This document shows, piece by piece, positions 1 to 7,074 of a stretch of DNA of 8,325 bases. Where the stretch lies: assembly GCA_036518955.1 (NCBI GenBank), contig DATDMG010000538.1, forward strand, positions 1 through 8,325. The letters are read 5' to 3'. The position numbers were made by a program, and so were the translations under genes. Within the stretch, counting starts at the first letter, position 1; every line of letters starts with the position of its first letter. The stretch is from DATDMG01 sp036518955. Its GTDB lineage: Bacteria; Actinomycetota; Actinomycetes; Actinomycetales; Kineosporiaceae. The notes under the pieces were generated by a model. The model saw only the letters and a list, made by a program, of their open reading frames with translations. It was not told the DNA's origin and searched no databases.

Positions 1-257
1 TAGGCGCTCTGCGTCAGCGGCAGCACCTCCTGGTCACGCGGAGCGGGATCGGTCCACCACATCGGGCGGCCGTTCTCATCGAGCCGCTGGCGTTCCTCGG
101 CCAGCAGCCGATCCAGGTAGGCATCCCGGGTGACCCCGAGAGCCTCCGCGGCGTCCTCGGCGATCTGCCACGACCGTGACGACAGACGCACCGTCGCGGG
201 CTTGGTGTCCTTGCCGACGCCGTTGGGACGGCGTGCACGGCCCGTTCGTCCTGCCAT
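1..257 (-). CDS. Small ribbon-helix-helix-like DNA-binding protein, reaches window edge
   Basis: A minus-strand frame from ATG at 257 gives 85 codons, and the last two bases of the window begin the next codon with TA, so a stop may fall exactly at the edge. Residues 1-20 are basic (MAGRTGRARR start). Residues 21-29 (ATVRLSSRS) look like the DNA-contacting beta strand of a ribbon-helix-helix fold. Residues 30-40 form a helix, GVTR at 41-44 forms the turn, and 45-58 a second helix, as in CopG/Arc-type repressors and plasmid partition or antitoxin proteins. A second in-frame ATG lies at 266. Neither start has a strong Shine-Dalgarno. The gene follows the 387-1634 gene on the same strand after about 129 bases. 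Its partner, if any, would lie outside the window. The fold is inferred from sequence pattern; the biological role is not known. Confidence 0.6.
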   Translation of the reverse strand, partial: MAGRTGRARRPNGVGKDTKPATVRLSSRSWQIAEDAAEALGVTRDAYLDRLLAEERQRLDENGRPMWWTDPAPRDQEVLPLTQSA

Positions 258-386
258 GGGGTCCATCCAACCGCGGCCATTTGGCACCACAAGGAACGCC
301 ACGCCGGTGCCGCCGATCTTTTGAAGACGGCGTTTGGGGTGCTCACCTGGACTGCACACCCAAGAGCCAGGCGCCGAGGTGGGTGT

Positions 387-1634
387 TCATTCGGGGGCCC
401 CGCCGATCCGGCGGGCGAGGTCGGCGGGGGTGATGGGCTGCCAGACCGGGTTGCCGCGGTCGTCGAGGGTGACGCGGTCGAGGCTGCCCTGGGGGATGTA
501 CTCGGCGGCCGGGGGGAACTCGATCTGCTGGCCGTCGTCCGGGCCGCCGGTCGCGGTGAGGGTCCACCGCTGGTAGTCGCTGTCCTGCCGGTCGGGCTTG
601 CGGGGCAGGTAGTGCTCGATCACCTCCACGTCGTCGTCGGGGTACTCGGCCTGCAGCTGGGCGATGACCGACTCGATCGCGTTGGTGATGCTGGTCCCGT
701 CGTCGCTCGGAGCTTCGGTGACCACCGCGGTGACCCGGCCCGGCCCAGTCCGCCAGACCCGCAGCCGCCGGGTGGCCAGGGTGCCGTGGTAACCCCGGTA
801 CAGCCACGCCCCGTCGTCCACGAGCAGCAGCTGACCCGTCGCCCCGGCAGCGATCTCGGCGACCACGTCCCCGGCAGCGTCCGGGGTAACCGTGGGCTCG
901 GTCAGGGCGGCGTCCGTGGCCGGGTCGGGCCGGGTCGAGGTGTGGGGGAGGATCCACCACCCGTAGACGTACCCGTCGGTCAGGTCGTCGTCGCTGGCCC
1001 AGGCCTGCTCGGCGTCGTGCTCGACCGCGGGGTGGCCGCCGCCGCAGGCCTGGCCGGGCGGGCAGGTGATGGTGCCGATGAACGCCCAACGGTCCCCGAG
1101 GCGCCGCACGCGGGTCACCGTGAGCTGGTGACCGGCGTCGTCGACGAGGGTCCGGCCGACGAGTTGGTCCGCGGTCAGGCCACGGTCGCGGTCAGGCAGT
1201 TCTGGATCTGTGTCCACCATCTCCATGATCGTGCTGGTCGGGGCCGTTAAGAGAGTGATCACCCGGGCGGGGCGGGCGGTGACGAACGCCAGGGCGTCCT
1301 TGACGGTGGTGGGCCGCGGGGCGCTGAACCCTTCGCGCGACTCCTGCACGATGAGCCGGTACGGGGTCCACCGGCCCCATCCGCGGCGCAGGTCCAGACT
1401 GGACTGCCACATGAAGGTGACCCGGTCGCCGGTGTCGGGGTTGGCGCCGCCGACGTCGCGGCGACGCGAGCCGCGCCCATCCTGGTAGGGGTAGGTGTAG
1501 ACGCCCCAGTTCCAGCCCTTGGTGGCCATCGCGTCGACCAGCTGCCGCACGGCGGCCGGCAGGTCGCGCAGCGCCTTCTGCCCTCGCACGTCGAGGCCGG
1601 TGCTGTCGATAGCCGTGGTGTAGTAGTCGCTCAT
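387..1634 (-). CDS. Unrecognised actinobacterial accessory protein, probably 5'-truncated
   Basis: Reading from ATG at 1634 gives 415 residues (MSDYYTTAID start) ending in TGA at 387-389. No family is recognised. There is no signal peptide and no membrane segment. The protein is rich in W, Y, D and T. A cysteine pair (CPPGQAC) occurs near the middle, and an acidic YPDDDVEVIEHY stretch lies towards the C terminus. It resembles the large hypothetical proteins carried on actinobacterial plasmids and integrative elements, but that is an impression from composition. The ATG has only a weak G-rich upstream sequence. The same frame stays open for another 62 codons to position 1820, so ATG 1634 may be an internal Met and the true N terminus may have been lost when the transposon inserted. 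Whether the remnant is still expressed cannot be told. Confidence 0.6.
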   Translation of the reverse strand: MSDYYTTAIDSTGLDVRGQKALRDLPAAVRQLVDAMATKGWNWGVYTYPYQDGRGSRRRDVGGANPDTGDRVTFMWQSSLDLRRGWGRWTPYRLIVQESREGFSAPRPTTVKDALAFVTARPARVITLLTAPTSTIMEMVDTDPELPDRDRGLTADQLVGRTLVDDAGHQLTVTRVRRLGDRWAFIGTITCPPGQACGGGHPAVEHDAEQAWASDDDLTDGYVYGWWILPHTSTRPDPATDAALTEPTVTPDAAGDVVAEIAAGATGQLLLVDDGAWLYRGYHGTLATRRLRVWRTGPGRVTAVVTEAPSDDGTSITNAIESVIAQLQAEYPDDDVEVIEHYLPRKPDRQDSDYQRWTLTATGGPDDGQQIEFPPAAEYIPQGSLDRVTLDDRGNPVWQPITPADLARRIGGAPE

Positions 1635-1820
1635 GGTGGCCCCCGCCGGCGGTGGGGCGGCGGTCGGGACTGTGCTCTCAGGGGTGACCGTCAGCTGCCT
1701 GCTGGCCTCAGGGTCGTCGTGCCCGCTGTTGCCGGTGGCTGCGAGGAATGCCTCGACCGGCCCGGTGGCGTCGAGCCGAGCGGCCTGGGCGCCGAGGTCC
1801 TCGGCGGTCGTAAGGGCGAC
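1635..1820 (-). pseudogene. In-frame upstream remnant of the 387-1634 gene, cut by the transposon end
   Basis: These 62 codons are continuous with the 387-1634 frame and contain no stop and no start codon. Of the 62 third positions, about 54 are G or C, which is what coding DNA in this genome looks like. The peptide begins VALTTAEDLGAQAARL, has a helical look (PVEAFLAAT), and ends in a Pro/Ala/Thr-rich linker (VPTAAPPPAGAT) just before MSDYY. The coding pattern stops where the Tn3 left inverted repeat starts at 1821. The simplest reading is that this is the remaining interior of a longer gene whose 5' part was separated by the insertion. The alternative is non-coding leader DNA that happens to be open. 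Confidence 0.5.
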
Positions 1821-1859
1821 GGCCCTTGAGGACCAACGGCGGGAAATCCCGGCGGTAAG
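1821..1859 (+). repeat. Left terminal inverted repeat (IRL) of the Tn3-family element
   Basis: This 39-bp sequence begins GGCCCTTGAGGACC and ends GGCGGTAAG. The reverse complement of 8147-8184 matches it at 34 positions, with four mismatches and one gap. The inner TAAG end and the GAAA run in the inner half are hallmarks of Tn3-family 38-bp ends. The usual outer GGGG is reduced to GG. An internal dyad (CGGGA-AA-TCCCG, 1840-1851) is present. TnpA should bind here. Confidence 0.85.
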
Positions 1860-1880
1860 CCTGATCCGGGTTGATCAGGC
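1859..1880. repeat. Perfect 8-bp inverted repeat just inside IRL
   Basis: GCCTGATC and GATCAGGC are perfectly complementary across a 6-base spacer (CGGGTT). The dyad starts at the last base of IRL and lies about 95 bases upstream of tnpA. It does not match the TnpI motif of the resolution site. It could be an operator, a transcript hairpin shielding tnpA from read-in transcription, or an accessory transposase site. Confidence 0.45.
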
Positions 1881-1921
1881 AGGGATCGGATGGTGGTGCC
1901 CGGTGGGTTCGGTGTGGGCGT

Positions 1922-1937
1922 CGGGACCGCGGTCCCG
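1922..1937. promoter_or_regulatory. 16-bp perfect palindrome upstream of tnpA, possible operator
   Basis: CGGGACCGCGGTCCCG reads identically on both strands and ends 36 bases before the tnpA GTG. Its position would put it at or just upstream of the -35 region of a promoter using the candidate -10 at 1960. A dimeric repressor site is plausible, but no cognate regulator is identified. Confidence 0.4.
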
Positions 1938-1959
1938 GTGGATGATGCTGAGTCGCCCC

Positions 1960-1973
1960 TACCTTGATCGCTT
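1960..1973 (+). promoter_or_regulatory. Candidate -10 for a leaderless tnpA transcript
   Basis: TACCTT at 1960-1965 fits the loose actinobacterial TANNNT -10 pattern. Transcription would start close to the GTG at 1974. No Shine-Dalgarno precedes that GTG, and an in-frame TGA at 1965-1967 excludes any earlier start, so a leaderless mRNA would explain the missing ribosome site. No good -35 is visible. The site is inferred from spacing only. Confidence 0.3.
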
Positions 1974-4900
1974 GTGGCTACCCGGTTTCTCACGAATGGG
2001 CAGATTGCAGCCTACGGCCGATACGGCGACCGGGTCGATCAAGAGGTGCTGGAGCGGTTCTTCTTCCTGGACGACGCGGACCGGGAGCTGATCGCGAAGC
2101 GGCGTGGCGATCATCATCGGCTGGGCTTCGGGCTCCAGTTGGTGACGGTGCGCCACCTGGGGACGTTCCTCACCGATCCGCTGGACGTGCCGCAGGGGGT
2201 GCTGGACTACGTCGCCGCGCAGGTGGGGGCGGCGGACCCGTCGTGTGTGAAGCAGTACACGGAGCGGGACAAGACCCGGCTGGAGCACCAGTGGGAGATC
2301 TGCCAGGAGTACGGGTACGTCTCCTTCGCCGCGGCGCAGGAGCAGGTGGCGTCCTGGCTGACCGACCGGTCGTGGACCACCGGGGATGGGCCGAAGGCGT
2401 TGTTCGACGCCGCGGTGGGATGGATGCGGGACCGACGGGTGCTGCTGCCGGGGATCACCACGCTGATCGAGTTGGTCGCCGGGGTGCGTACCGCGACGGA
2501 CGAGCGGCTGTACGCAGTCCTCTCCGCGGCCGTCACCGATGAGCAGGCCCGAGAGTTGGTACAGGTGCTGGCGGTGCCGCCCGGGAAGCGGCGGTCCCAG
2601 CTGGATCAGTGGCGGCACAAGGAACGCGCCAGCAGCGGCAAGGGCATGGTCGCGGCGCTGGACCGGGTGGCGGCGATCGCGGGGCTGCGGATGCGCGGGG
2701 TGGACCTGGCGATGGTGCCGACGCGGCGGTTGATCCAGCTGGCCCGGTACGGGCTGGAGGCCAAGGCACCGAAGCTGGCCCGTCACCCGCAGCCCCGCAA
2801 GATCGCGACGCTGTTGGCCACGGTGCGGTGGCTGGAGGTGTCGGCCACCGACGACGCCCTGGAACTGTTCGACGTGCTGATGACGAACGAGCTGGTGGGA
2901 CGGGCGAACAAGATCGCCGACCAGCAGACACTGCGCCGGCAGCCGGGCTACGTGCGCCACACCCGGGTGCTGGCCGCGGCGGTCGAGGTACTGCTGGAGG
3001 CCGAGGACTGGGGCGAGGGCGTCCCGTTGGACCTGGTGTGGGCCACGATCGAGAAGGTGGTCGGCCCGCGGGCGGCGATCCAGGCCGCGGTGGCCGGAGT
3101 GAGCCAGATGCTGCCCCCGCCGCAGGCCGACCCGGACGGGGCGTGGCGGGCACAGGTGGTCGAGCGGTTCGCCAGCGTCAAGCCGTTCCTGCGACTGCTG
3201 TGCGAGGTGATCGAGTTCGGGGCGACCACGGACGCCCAGCCGGTGCTGGACGCGATGCGGCGTCTGCCCGACCTGCTGGACGCCCGTCCATCGGTCAAGG
3301 TGCCCCGCGGGTGGCTGGACGCCCGCAAGGTCGCCGTCGACCTGGTGCCGGCGGGCTGGTGGCAGCGGCTGGTGTTCCCACCCGATCGGCCCGCCGGCAC
3401 GGTGGACCGCAACGCGTACGTGTTCTGCATGCTCGAGGCCTTCCACACCCGCCTGAAGCGCCGCGACATCTACGCGGTGGCCGCCGACCGGTGGAGCGAC
3501 CCGCGGGCGGGCCTGCTGGGCGGCCGGGGCTGGGCGGTGGTCAAGGACGCCGCCCTGTCGGCGCTGCAGCTGCCCGAGGACCCCACCGGGCTGCTGACGG
3601 CCCACGCCGCCGGCCTGGACGCGGCCTGGAAAGCGGCCGCCGGCGGGATCGTGCCCGAGGGGCAGGTGAGCGTGGACGCCGACGGCCGGCTGCACCTGAC
3701 CAAGGACGACCCGCTACCGGAACCACCCAGCCTTGGCGACCTGCGCAACCGCACGGCCGCGATGCTGCCCGAGGTCGACCTGCCCGAGCTGATCCTGGAG
3801 CTGATGGCCGCCTACCCAGACTTCCCGGCCGCGTTCACCTCGGTGACCGGGGCCGCCAGCCGGCTGGCCGACCTGCACATCTCGGTCGCGGCCCTGCTGA
3901 CCGCCCACGCCCTGAACGTCGGACTGGGCCCGGTGATCGCCAGCACCGACGCCCTGACCCGCGACCGGCTGTCCCACGTCGACCAGTACTACCTGCGCCC
4001 GGAGTGCTACGCCGCCGCGAACGCCGTCCTGATCGAGGCCCAGGCCCAGATCGGGCTGGCCCAGCTGTGGGGCGGTGGCCTGGTCGCCGCCGTGGACGGG
4101 ATGCGGTTCGTCGTCCCGGTGCGCACCATCGACGCCCGCCCCAACCCCAAGTACTTCGCCCGCGCCCGCGGCATCACCTGGCTCAACTCGATCTCCGACC
4201 AGGGAGTCGGGACCGGCGCCGTGGTCGTGTCCGGCACCCCGCGCGACACCCTGCACTTCGTCGACCTGATCTACAACCCCGACGGCGGCCGCCGCCCCGA
4301 GGTTCTGATCACCGACCAGGGGTCATACTCCGACGTCGTGTTCGGGCTGGTCACCCTGCTCGGCTACGACTACCGGCCGGTGCTGGCCGACCTGCCCGAC
4401 ACCCGGCTGTGGCGCACCGCGCCGGCCACGGACTACGGCCGGCTGGACCGAGCCGCCCGCGGCCGGATCGACCTGGGGAAGATCACCCGGCACTGGCCCG
4501 ACATCCTGCGCGTGATCGCCTCGGTGCACACCCGGGCGATCGCCGCCCAGGACGCCATCCGGATCCTGCAGCACAACGGGCGCCTGACCCAACTCGGCGA
4601 GGCGATCGCCCACTACGGAAGGATCTTCAAGACCCTGCACGTACTCACCCTGGTCGACGACCCCGACTACCGCCGCCAGCTCAAGGGGATGCGCAACCTG
4701 CAAGAAGGCCGCCACAGCCTGGGCCGGCACGTCTTCCACGGCCGCCGCGGCCAGCTATACCAGGCCTACCAGGCCGGCATGGAAGACCAGCTCGGCGCCC
4801 TCGGCCTGGTCCTGAACTGCATCACCCTGTGGAACACCCTCTACCTCGACCACATCCTGGACACCCTGCGCGCCGCCGGCTACCCGGTCCGCGACGCCGA

Positions 4901-5024
4901 CGCCGCCCGGCTGTCGGCCTACCAACACGCCCACGTCGAGGTCCACGGCCACTACTCCTTCACCCTGCCCGACCTGGGCGGCCGCCGCCGGCCCCTGCGC
5001 AACCTCGACATCGACAGGCCGTAA
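1974..5024 (+). CDS. tnpA: Tn3-family transposase TnpA
   Basis: TnpA binds the terminal inverted repeats and catalyses replicative transposition, producing cointegrates. The 1016-residue length is normal for the family (about 950-1025). The N terminus (residues about 5-165, FLTNGQIAAYGRYGD onward) matches the DUF4158 region of Tn3 transposases. The C-terminal part is the RNase H-like DDE domain. The likely catalytic triad is D708 (VAAVDGMRF), D781 (VLITDQGSYSD) and E911 (RNLQEGRHSLGRH); the spacings of about 73 and 130 residues fit the family. The start is GTG at 1974, since a stop lies three codons upstream; there is no clear Shine-Dalgarno. The frame is intact. Unusually, tnpA reads inward from IRL and is followed by cargo rather than by the other end. 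A 106-base gap separates its stop from the chosen start of the next gene. Identification is firm; a more precise subgroup is not claimed from TnpA alone. Confidence 0.97.
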   Translation: MATRFLTNGQIAAYGRYGDRVDQEVLERFFFLDDADRELIAKRRGDHHRLGFGLQLVTVRHLGTFLTDPLDVPQGVLDYVAAQVGAADPSCVKQYTERDKTRLEHQWEICQEYGYVSFAAAQEQVASWLTDRSWTTGDGPKALFDAAVGWMRDRRVLLPGITTLIELVAGVRTATDERLYAVLSAAVTDEQARELVQVLAVPPGKRRSQLDQWRHKERASSGKGMVAALDRVAAIAGLRMRGVDLAMVPTRRLIQLARYGLEAKAPKLARHPQPRKIATLLATVRWLEVSATDDALELFDVLMTNELVGRANKIADQQTLRRQPGYVRHTRVLAAAVEVLLEAEDWGEGVPLDLVWATIEKVVGPRAAIQAAVAGVSQMLPPPQADPDGAWRAQVVERFASVKPFLRLLCEVIEFGATTDAQPVLDAMRRLPDLLDARPSVKVPRGWLDARKVAVDLVPAGWWQRLVFPPDRPAGTVDRNAYVFCMLEAFHTRLKRRDIYAVAADRWSDPRAGLLGGRGWAVVKDAALSALQLPEDPTGLLTAHAAGLDAAWKAAAGGIVPEGQVSVDADGRLHLTKDDPLPEPPSLGDLRNRTAAMLPEVDLPELILELMAAYPDFPAAFTSVTGAASRLADLHISVAALLTAHALNVGLGPVIASTDALTRDRLSHVDQYYLRPECYAAANAVLIEAQAQIGLAQLWGGGLVAAVDGMRFVVPVRTIDARPNPKYFARARGITWLNSISDQGVGTGAVVVSGTPRDTLHFVDLIYNPDGGRRPEVLITDQGSYSDVVFGLVTLLGYDYRPVLADLPDTRLWRTAPATDYGRLDRAARGRIDLGKITRHWPDILRVIASVHTRAIAAQDAIRILQHNGRLTQLGEAIAHYGRIFKTLHVLTLVDDPDYRRQLKGMRNLQEGRHSLGRHVFHGRRGQLYQAYQAGMEDQLGALGLVLNCITLWNTLYLDHILDTLRAAGYPVRDADAARLSAYQHAHVEVHGHYSFTLPDLGGRRRPLRNLDIDRP

Positions 5025-5050
5025 CTCAAGGAGCCGCCCTGGTGATTCAG

Positions 5051-5076
5051 GGAACCCCCCTTGGTCGAAATCGCTA
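5051..5076 (+). promoter_or_regulatory. Candidate ECF-sigma-type promoter for the secreted-protein gene
   Basis: GGAAC at 5051-5055 and CGCTA at 5072-5076 are separated by 16 bases. This resembles promoters of extracytoplasmic-function sigma factors, which carry a GGAAC-like -35 and a CGT-like -10. The predicted transcript would start in the low 5080s, giving a leader of about 48 bases with a ribosome site before GTG 5131. ECF control would suit an envelope protein. A two-block match of this length can occur by chance. Confidence 0.35.
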
Positions 5077-5130
5077 GTGTCTGAGCGAACTTGTCTCGAT
5101 CACTGCGCCAATCGCTCTCGGGGGATCATC

Positions 5131-5730
5131 GTGAGAAACGTCTCTGCATGCGCACGCCTGGTGGGTGGGGTTTTGGCGGCCGGTGCCCTTGTGCTGGCAG
5201 TTCCGATGGCTGCCGAAGCGGCACCGGGGGGAAGCGGCGATAGCGGGACCCCGCTGGTGGCCGCGGACTCAGGGGTCAGAGCGGAGACGCTCGACCTCGT
5301 CCAGCAGTCGTCCCGGCCCGGGGGTGTGGCGTCGGCCGCTGCCGAGGAGGCCGCCGCTGCGGGTGCGTCGGTGTGCAGGGGCGGGATCGACTACCCGCAC
5401 ATCTCCGGGAACTCTCCCGCGCCATACACGATCAACACTCACCTGGACCAGGACTGCCGGGTGGTCCCATCGCAGAGCTCCATCGAGGGAAGCCTGTACC
5501 GGTCCCGGTGGTTCGGCTGGGAGCATCTCGTGTCTGGGCAGGACGCCAAGGCCGGGAAGGCGAAGTGGAGCCTGTTCCTCAACAAGGGCTGCACCCGCGG
5601 TGACTGGTACAAGTACCAGGCCACCGGCAGATTCTACGCCCTGGTGGGTACCACCCGCTGGTCGGCGGAATTCCGCAACGAGAACCCCAGCGAGATCAAG
5701 TGTGTCAGCCGGCCCGGCGCCTCGGACTGA
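5131..5730 (+). CDS. Predicted secreted protein with four cysteines, function unknown
   Basis: From GTG 5131 the protein is 199 residues. Residues 1-30 form a Sec signal peptide: basic start (MRNVSACAR), hydrophobic core (LVGGVLAAGALVLAVPM) and an AEA cleavage site before APGG. The mature part begins with a low-complexity Gly/Ala/Ser stretch, followed by a compact domain (about 82-195) with four cysteines at 82, 109, 154 and 191, enough for two disulfides, and many aromatics (SLYRSRWFGWEHL, GDWYKYQ, RFYALV). It is probably a beta-rich exported domain; no family is recognised. GGGGGA at 5120-5125 lies five bases before the GTG and supports this start. An in-frame GTG at 5077 would add 18 residues before the signal peptide and has no ribosome site of its own. 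The gene sits nine bases upstream of the lipoprotein gene, so the pair is probably cotranscribed. Confidence 0.7.
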   Translation: MRNVSACARLVGGVLAAGALVLAVPMAAEAAPGGSGDSGTPLVAADSGVRAETLDLVQQSSRPGGVASAAAEEAAAAGASVCRGGIDYPHISGNSPAPYTINTHLDQDCRVVPSQSSIEGSLYRSRWFGWEHLVSGQDAKAGKAKWSLFLNKGCTRGDWYKYQATGRFYALVGTTRWSAEFRNENPSEIKCVSRPGASD

Positions 5731-5739
5731 CCCGAACCG

Positions 5740-6429
5740 TTGATCCAGTCCACCACCACAGAGAGCGCGGTCGGGTCGGCATCGCCGTGGTGGGTGCGCG
5801 CCGCTCGGTTCGCGTCCGCCCCGGCTGTTGCCGGGGTGCTTGCCTCGTGCGCGGCGACGGGTTCGGCACCCGCGAAGCAATCGGCCCCAAGCCCCGGTGA
5901 CGGAGCCACGGCCACGGCGTCTGCCCCCATGCCAGGAGCGACGCCGGTGCCCGCGGCGGCCCAGTTCACAAGGACCCCGACCGCCGTGGTCGACCCGTCG
6001 GGGACCGCTCTTCCGGCAGTCGCCGCATCGGGGTGGCGGCAAGCCGGCCTGGACGGTGACGTCGTCCCCGCCCGCGGACTGTCCTGGAGCCAGGTACCCG
6101 TCGTGGGAGCCGGGACGATCGTGATCCGTTCCCGGGTCGCGCCGGAGGCCGTGGACGTCTTCGGCTTCAGCGCACTCGATCCGGCCGGAATCCCCGTGGA
6201 ACGTGACGGCGTGCAGGCCCGGTGCGGTCAGCCGTCCCCCGCCGGGGAGATCTCGTGCACTGTCCAGCCGCTCGGGGTCTCCACCGATGGTGCGAGAGTG
6301 CGGATCACGACGGTCCCGCCCCGGATCAAGTACCTCACCGTCCAGGCGACGTGGCTGCTGGACCCCAAGACCGACGGGTCGCTGCCGGTGGAGGTGTCCC
6401 GGTCCTGGATCGCCCGCGCCACGCCCTGA
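5740..6429 (+). CDS. Predicted lipoprotein, function unknown
   Basis: A TTG start at 5740 gives 229 residues. A lipoprotein signal ends in a lipobox (V-L-A-S-C, Cys 37), so the mature protein would be lipid-anchored on the outer face of the membrane. A Pro/Ala/Ser/Thr-rich tether (about 38-75) follows, then a domain of about 150 residues rich in Val, Pro and Gly (VPVVGAGTIVIRSRV, VRITTVPPRIKYLTVQATWLL), which looks like a beta sandwich. Two further cysteines in CGQPSPAGEISC could form a disulfide. GTG 5794 is an alternative start giving a more usual 18-residue signal (MRAARFASAPAV); neither start has a convincing Shine-Dalgarno. The nine-base gap from the secreted-protein gene suggests coupled expression and a shared role at the cell surface. 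No family is recognised. Confidence 0.6.
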   Translation: MIQSTTTESAVGSASPWWVRAARFASAPAVAGVLASCAATGSAPAKQSAPSPGDGATATASAPMPGATPVPAAAQFTRTPTAVVDPSGTALPAVAASGWRQAGLDGDVVPARGLSWSQVPVVGAGTIVIRSRVAPEAVDVFGFSALDPAGIPVERDGVQARCGQPSPAGEISCTVQPLGVSTDGARVRITTVPPRIKYLTVQATWLLDPKTDGSLPVEVSRSWIARATP

Positions 6430-6448
6430 CCCGACGGTCCTGCAGGCG

Positions 6449-7024
6449 TCAGATCAACTTTGCCGCAGGCAGGTCCGACATGTCGCGCTGCTCCAGGTAG
6501 GAACACAGCGATACCGGGCTGCTCGCCGGGACCGGACGCCACGTCGCCGCGTCGAGCAAGGACAACAAACCGTCGCTGGTCACCTCGTGGGGACGCCCGT
6601 CCTCGGCGACGATGACGTCCCCCGGGCGGAGCCGGTCCTCGGCGACGAGCTCGACGTGATCGAACCTGCCGTACCCGGGGAACAGGGAGACGATCTCTGC
6701 CTCCTCGTCCGGCGGGAGGCTGCCTGGCCGCTTCAGGGCGAGCCGGTCGTCGACCGACCGGAACCGCCCCAGCAGCAGCACCGGCGCCGCCTGCGCGGGG
6801 ATCTCGATCGTCGGCAGGTCAGTGGCGATCGAGTTCCCGAGCAGGACCAGCGGGTGAACCCCGGGCAGGCACTTGAGCACCTCAACCCCGGCTGGGCCGT
6901 GCCAGGCCATCCAGACCGTCAAGAACCTGCCATCCCCGGTCACCAGGACGTCGAAGTCGTACAACACCCCCGGGGACGCGACGGCAGGCAGACGAGCATC
7001 GAGGTCCTCCCGAGTGGCTTGCAC
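6449..7024 (-). CDS. Unrecognised 191-residue cytoplasmic protein
   Basis: The GTG start at 7024 is preceded by GAGAGGA (reverse complement of 7032-7038), seven bases away, which is the clearest ribosome site in the window. The protein is acidic and soluble, with no signal or membrane segment. It starts MQATREDLDARLPAV and contains FDVLVTGDGRFLTVWMAW, a hydrophobic IPAQAAPVLLLGRF strand and LRPGDVIVAEDGRPHEV. No family is recognised. It is convergent with the lipoprotein gene (19 bases between stops) and divergent from tnpI, with the resolution site between the two starts. TnpI bound at that site could therefore affect its promoter; ATGCTA at 7059-7064 reads TAGCAT on this strand and is a possible -10. 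The opposite-strand frame over this region is long but compositionally poor. A cargo or regulatory role is possible; neither can be argued from sequence. Confidence 0.6.
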   Translation of the reverse strand: MQATREDLDARLPAVASPGVLYDFDVLVTGDGRFLTVWMAWHGPAGVEVLKCLPGVHPLVLLGNSIATDLPTIEIPAQAAPVLLLGRFRSVDDRLALKRPGSLPPDEEAEIVSLFPGYGRFDHVELVAEDRLRPGDVIVAEDGRPHEVTSDGLLSLLDAATWRPVPASSPVSLCSYLEQRDMSDLPAAKLI

Positions 7025-7074
7025 ACCGGCATCCTCTCAACCCCCTCAGCTGGCCGTCATGCTAGATCACCGCT

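Noticed and set aside
281..311. GGCACC...GGTGCC inverted repeat between the two left-flank genes
   Set aside because: Six-base arms with a loop of about 19 bases are expected by chance at this GC content.
321..1250. 309-residue plus-strand frame antisense to the 387-1634 gene
   Set aside because: Gly/Val/Asp/Pro-rich shadow; the minus strand has better codon bias and a more natural protein composition.
1959..3695. 578-residue minus-strand frame antisense to tnpA
   Set aside because: Its composition (His/Arg/Gln/Pro repeats) is the usual mirror of a GC-rich coding strand, with no recognisable fold.
5037..5052. CCCTG-GTGATT-CAGGG hairpin after tnpA as a terminator or a transposon end
   Set aside because: The stem is only five pairs with no U tract, and no partner of this sequence occurs elsewhere in the window, so it is neither a convincing terminator nor an IRR.
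2609..5077. 822-residue plus-strand frame overlapping tnpA
   Set aside because: It is Arg/Gly/Pro-rich with no domain pattern and lies entirely out of frame over an unmistakable Tn3 transposase; a GC-rich shadow.
7045..7053. Possible fifth TnpI motif (TCAGCTGG) left of the core
   Set aside because: It lacks the GGATAA half that is invariant in the other four copies.
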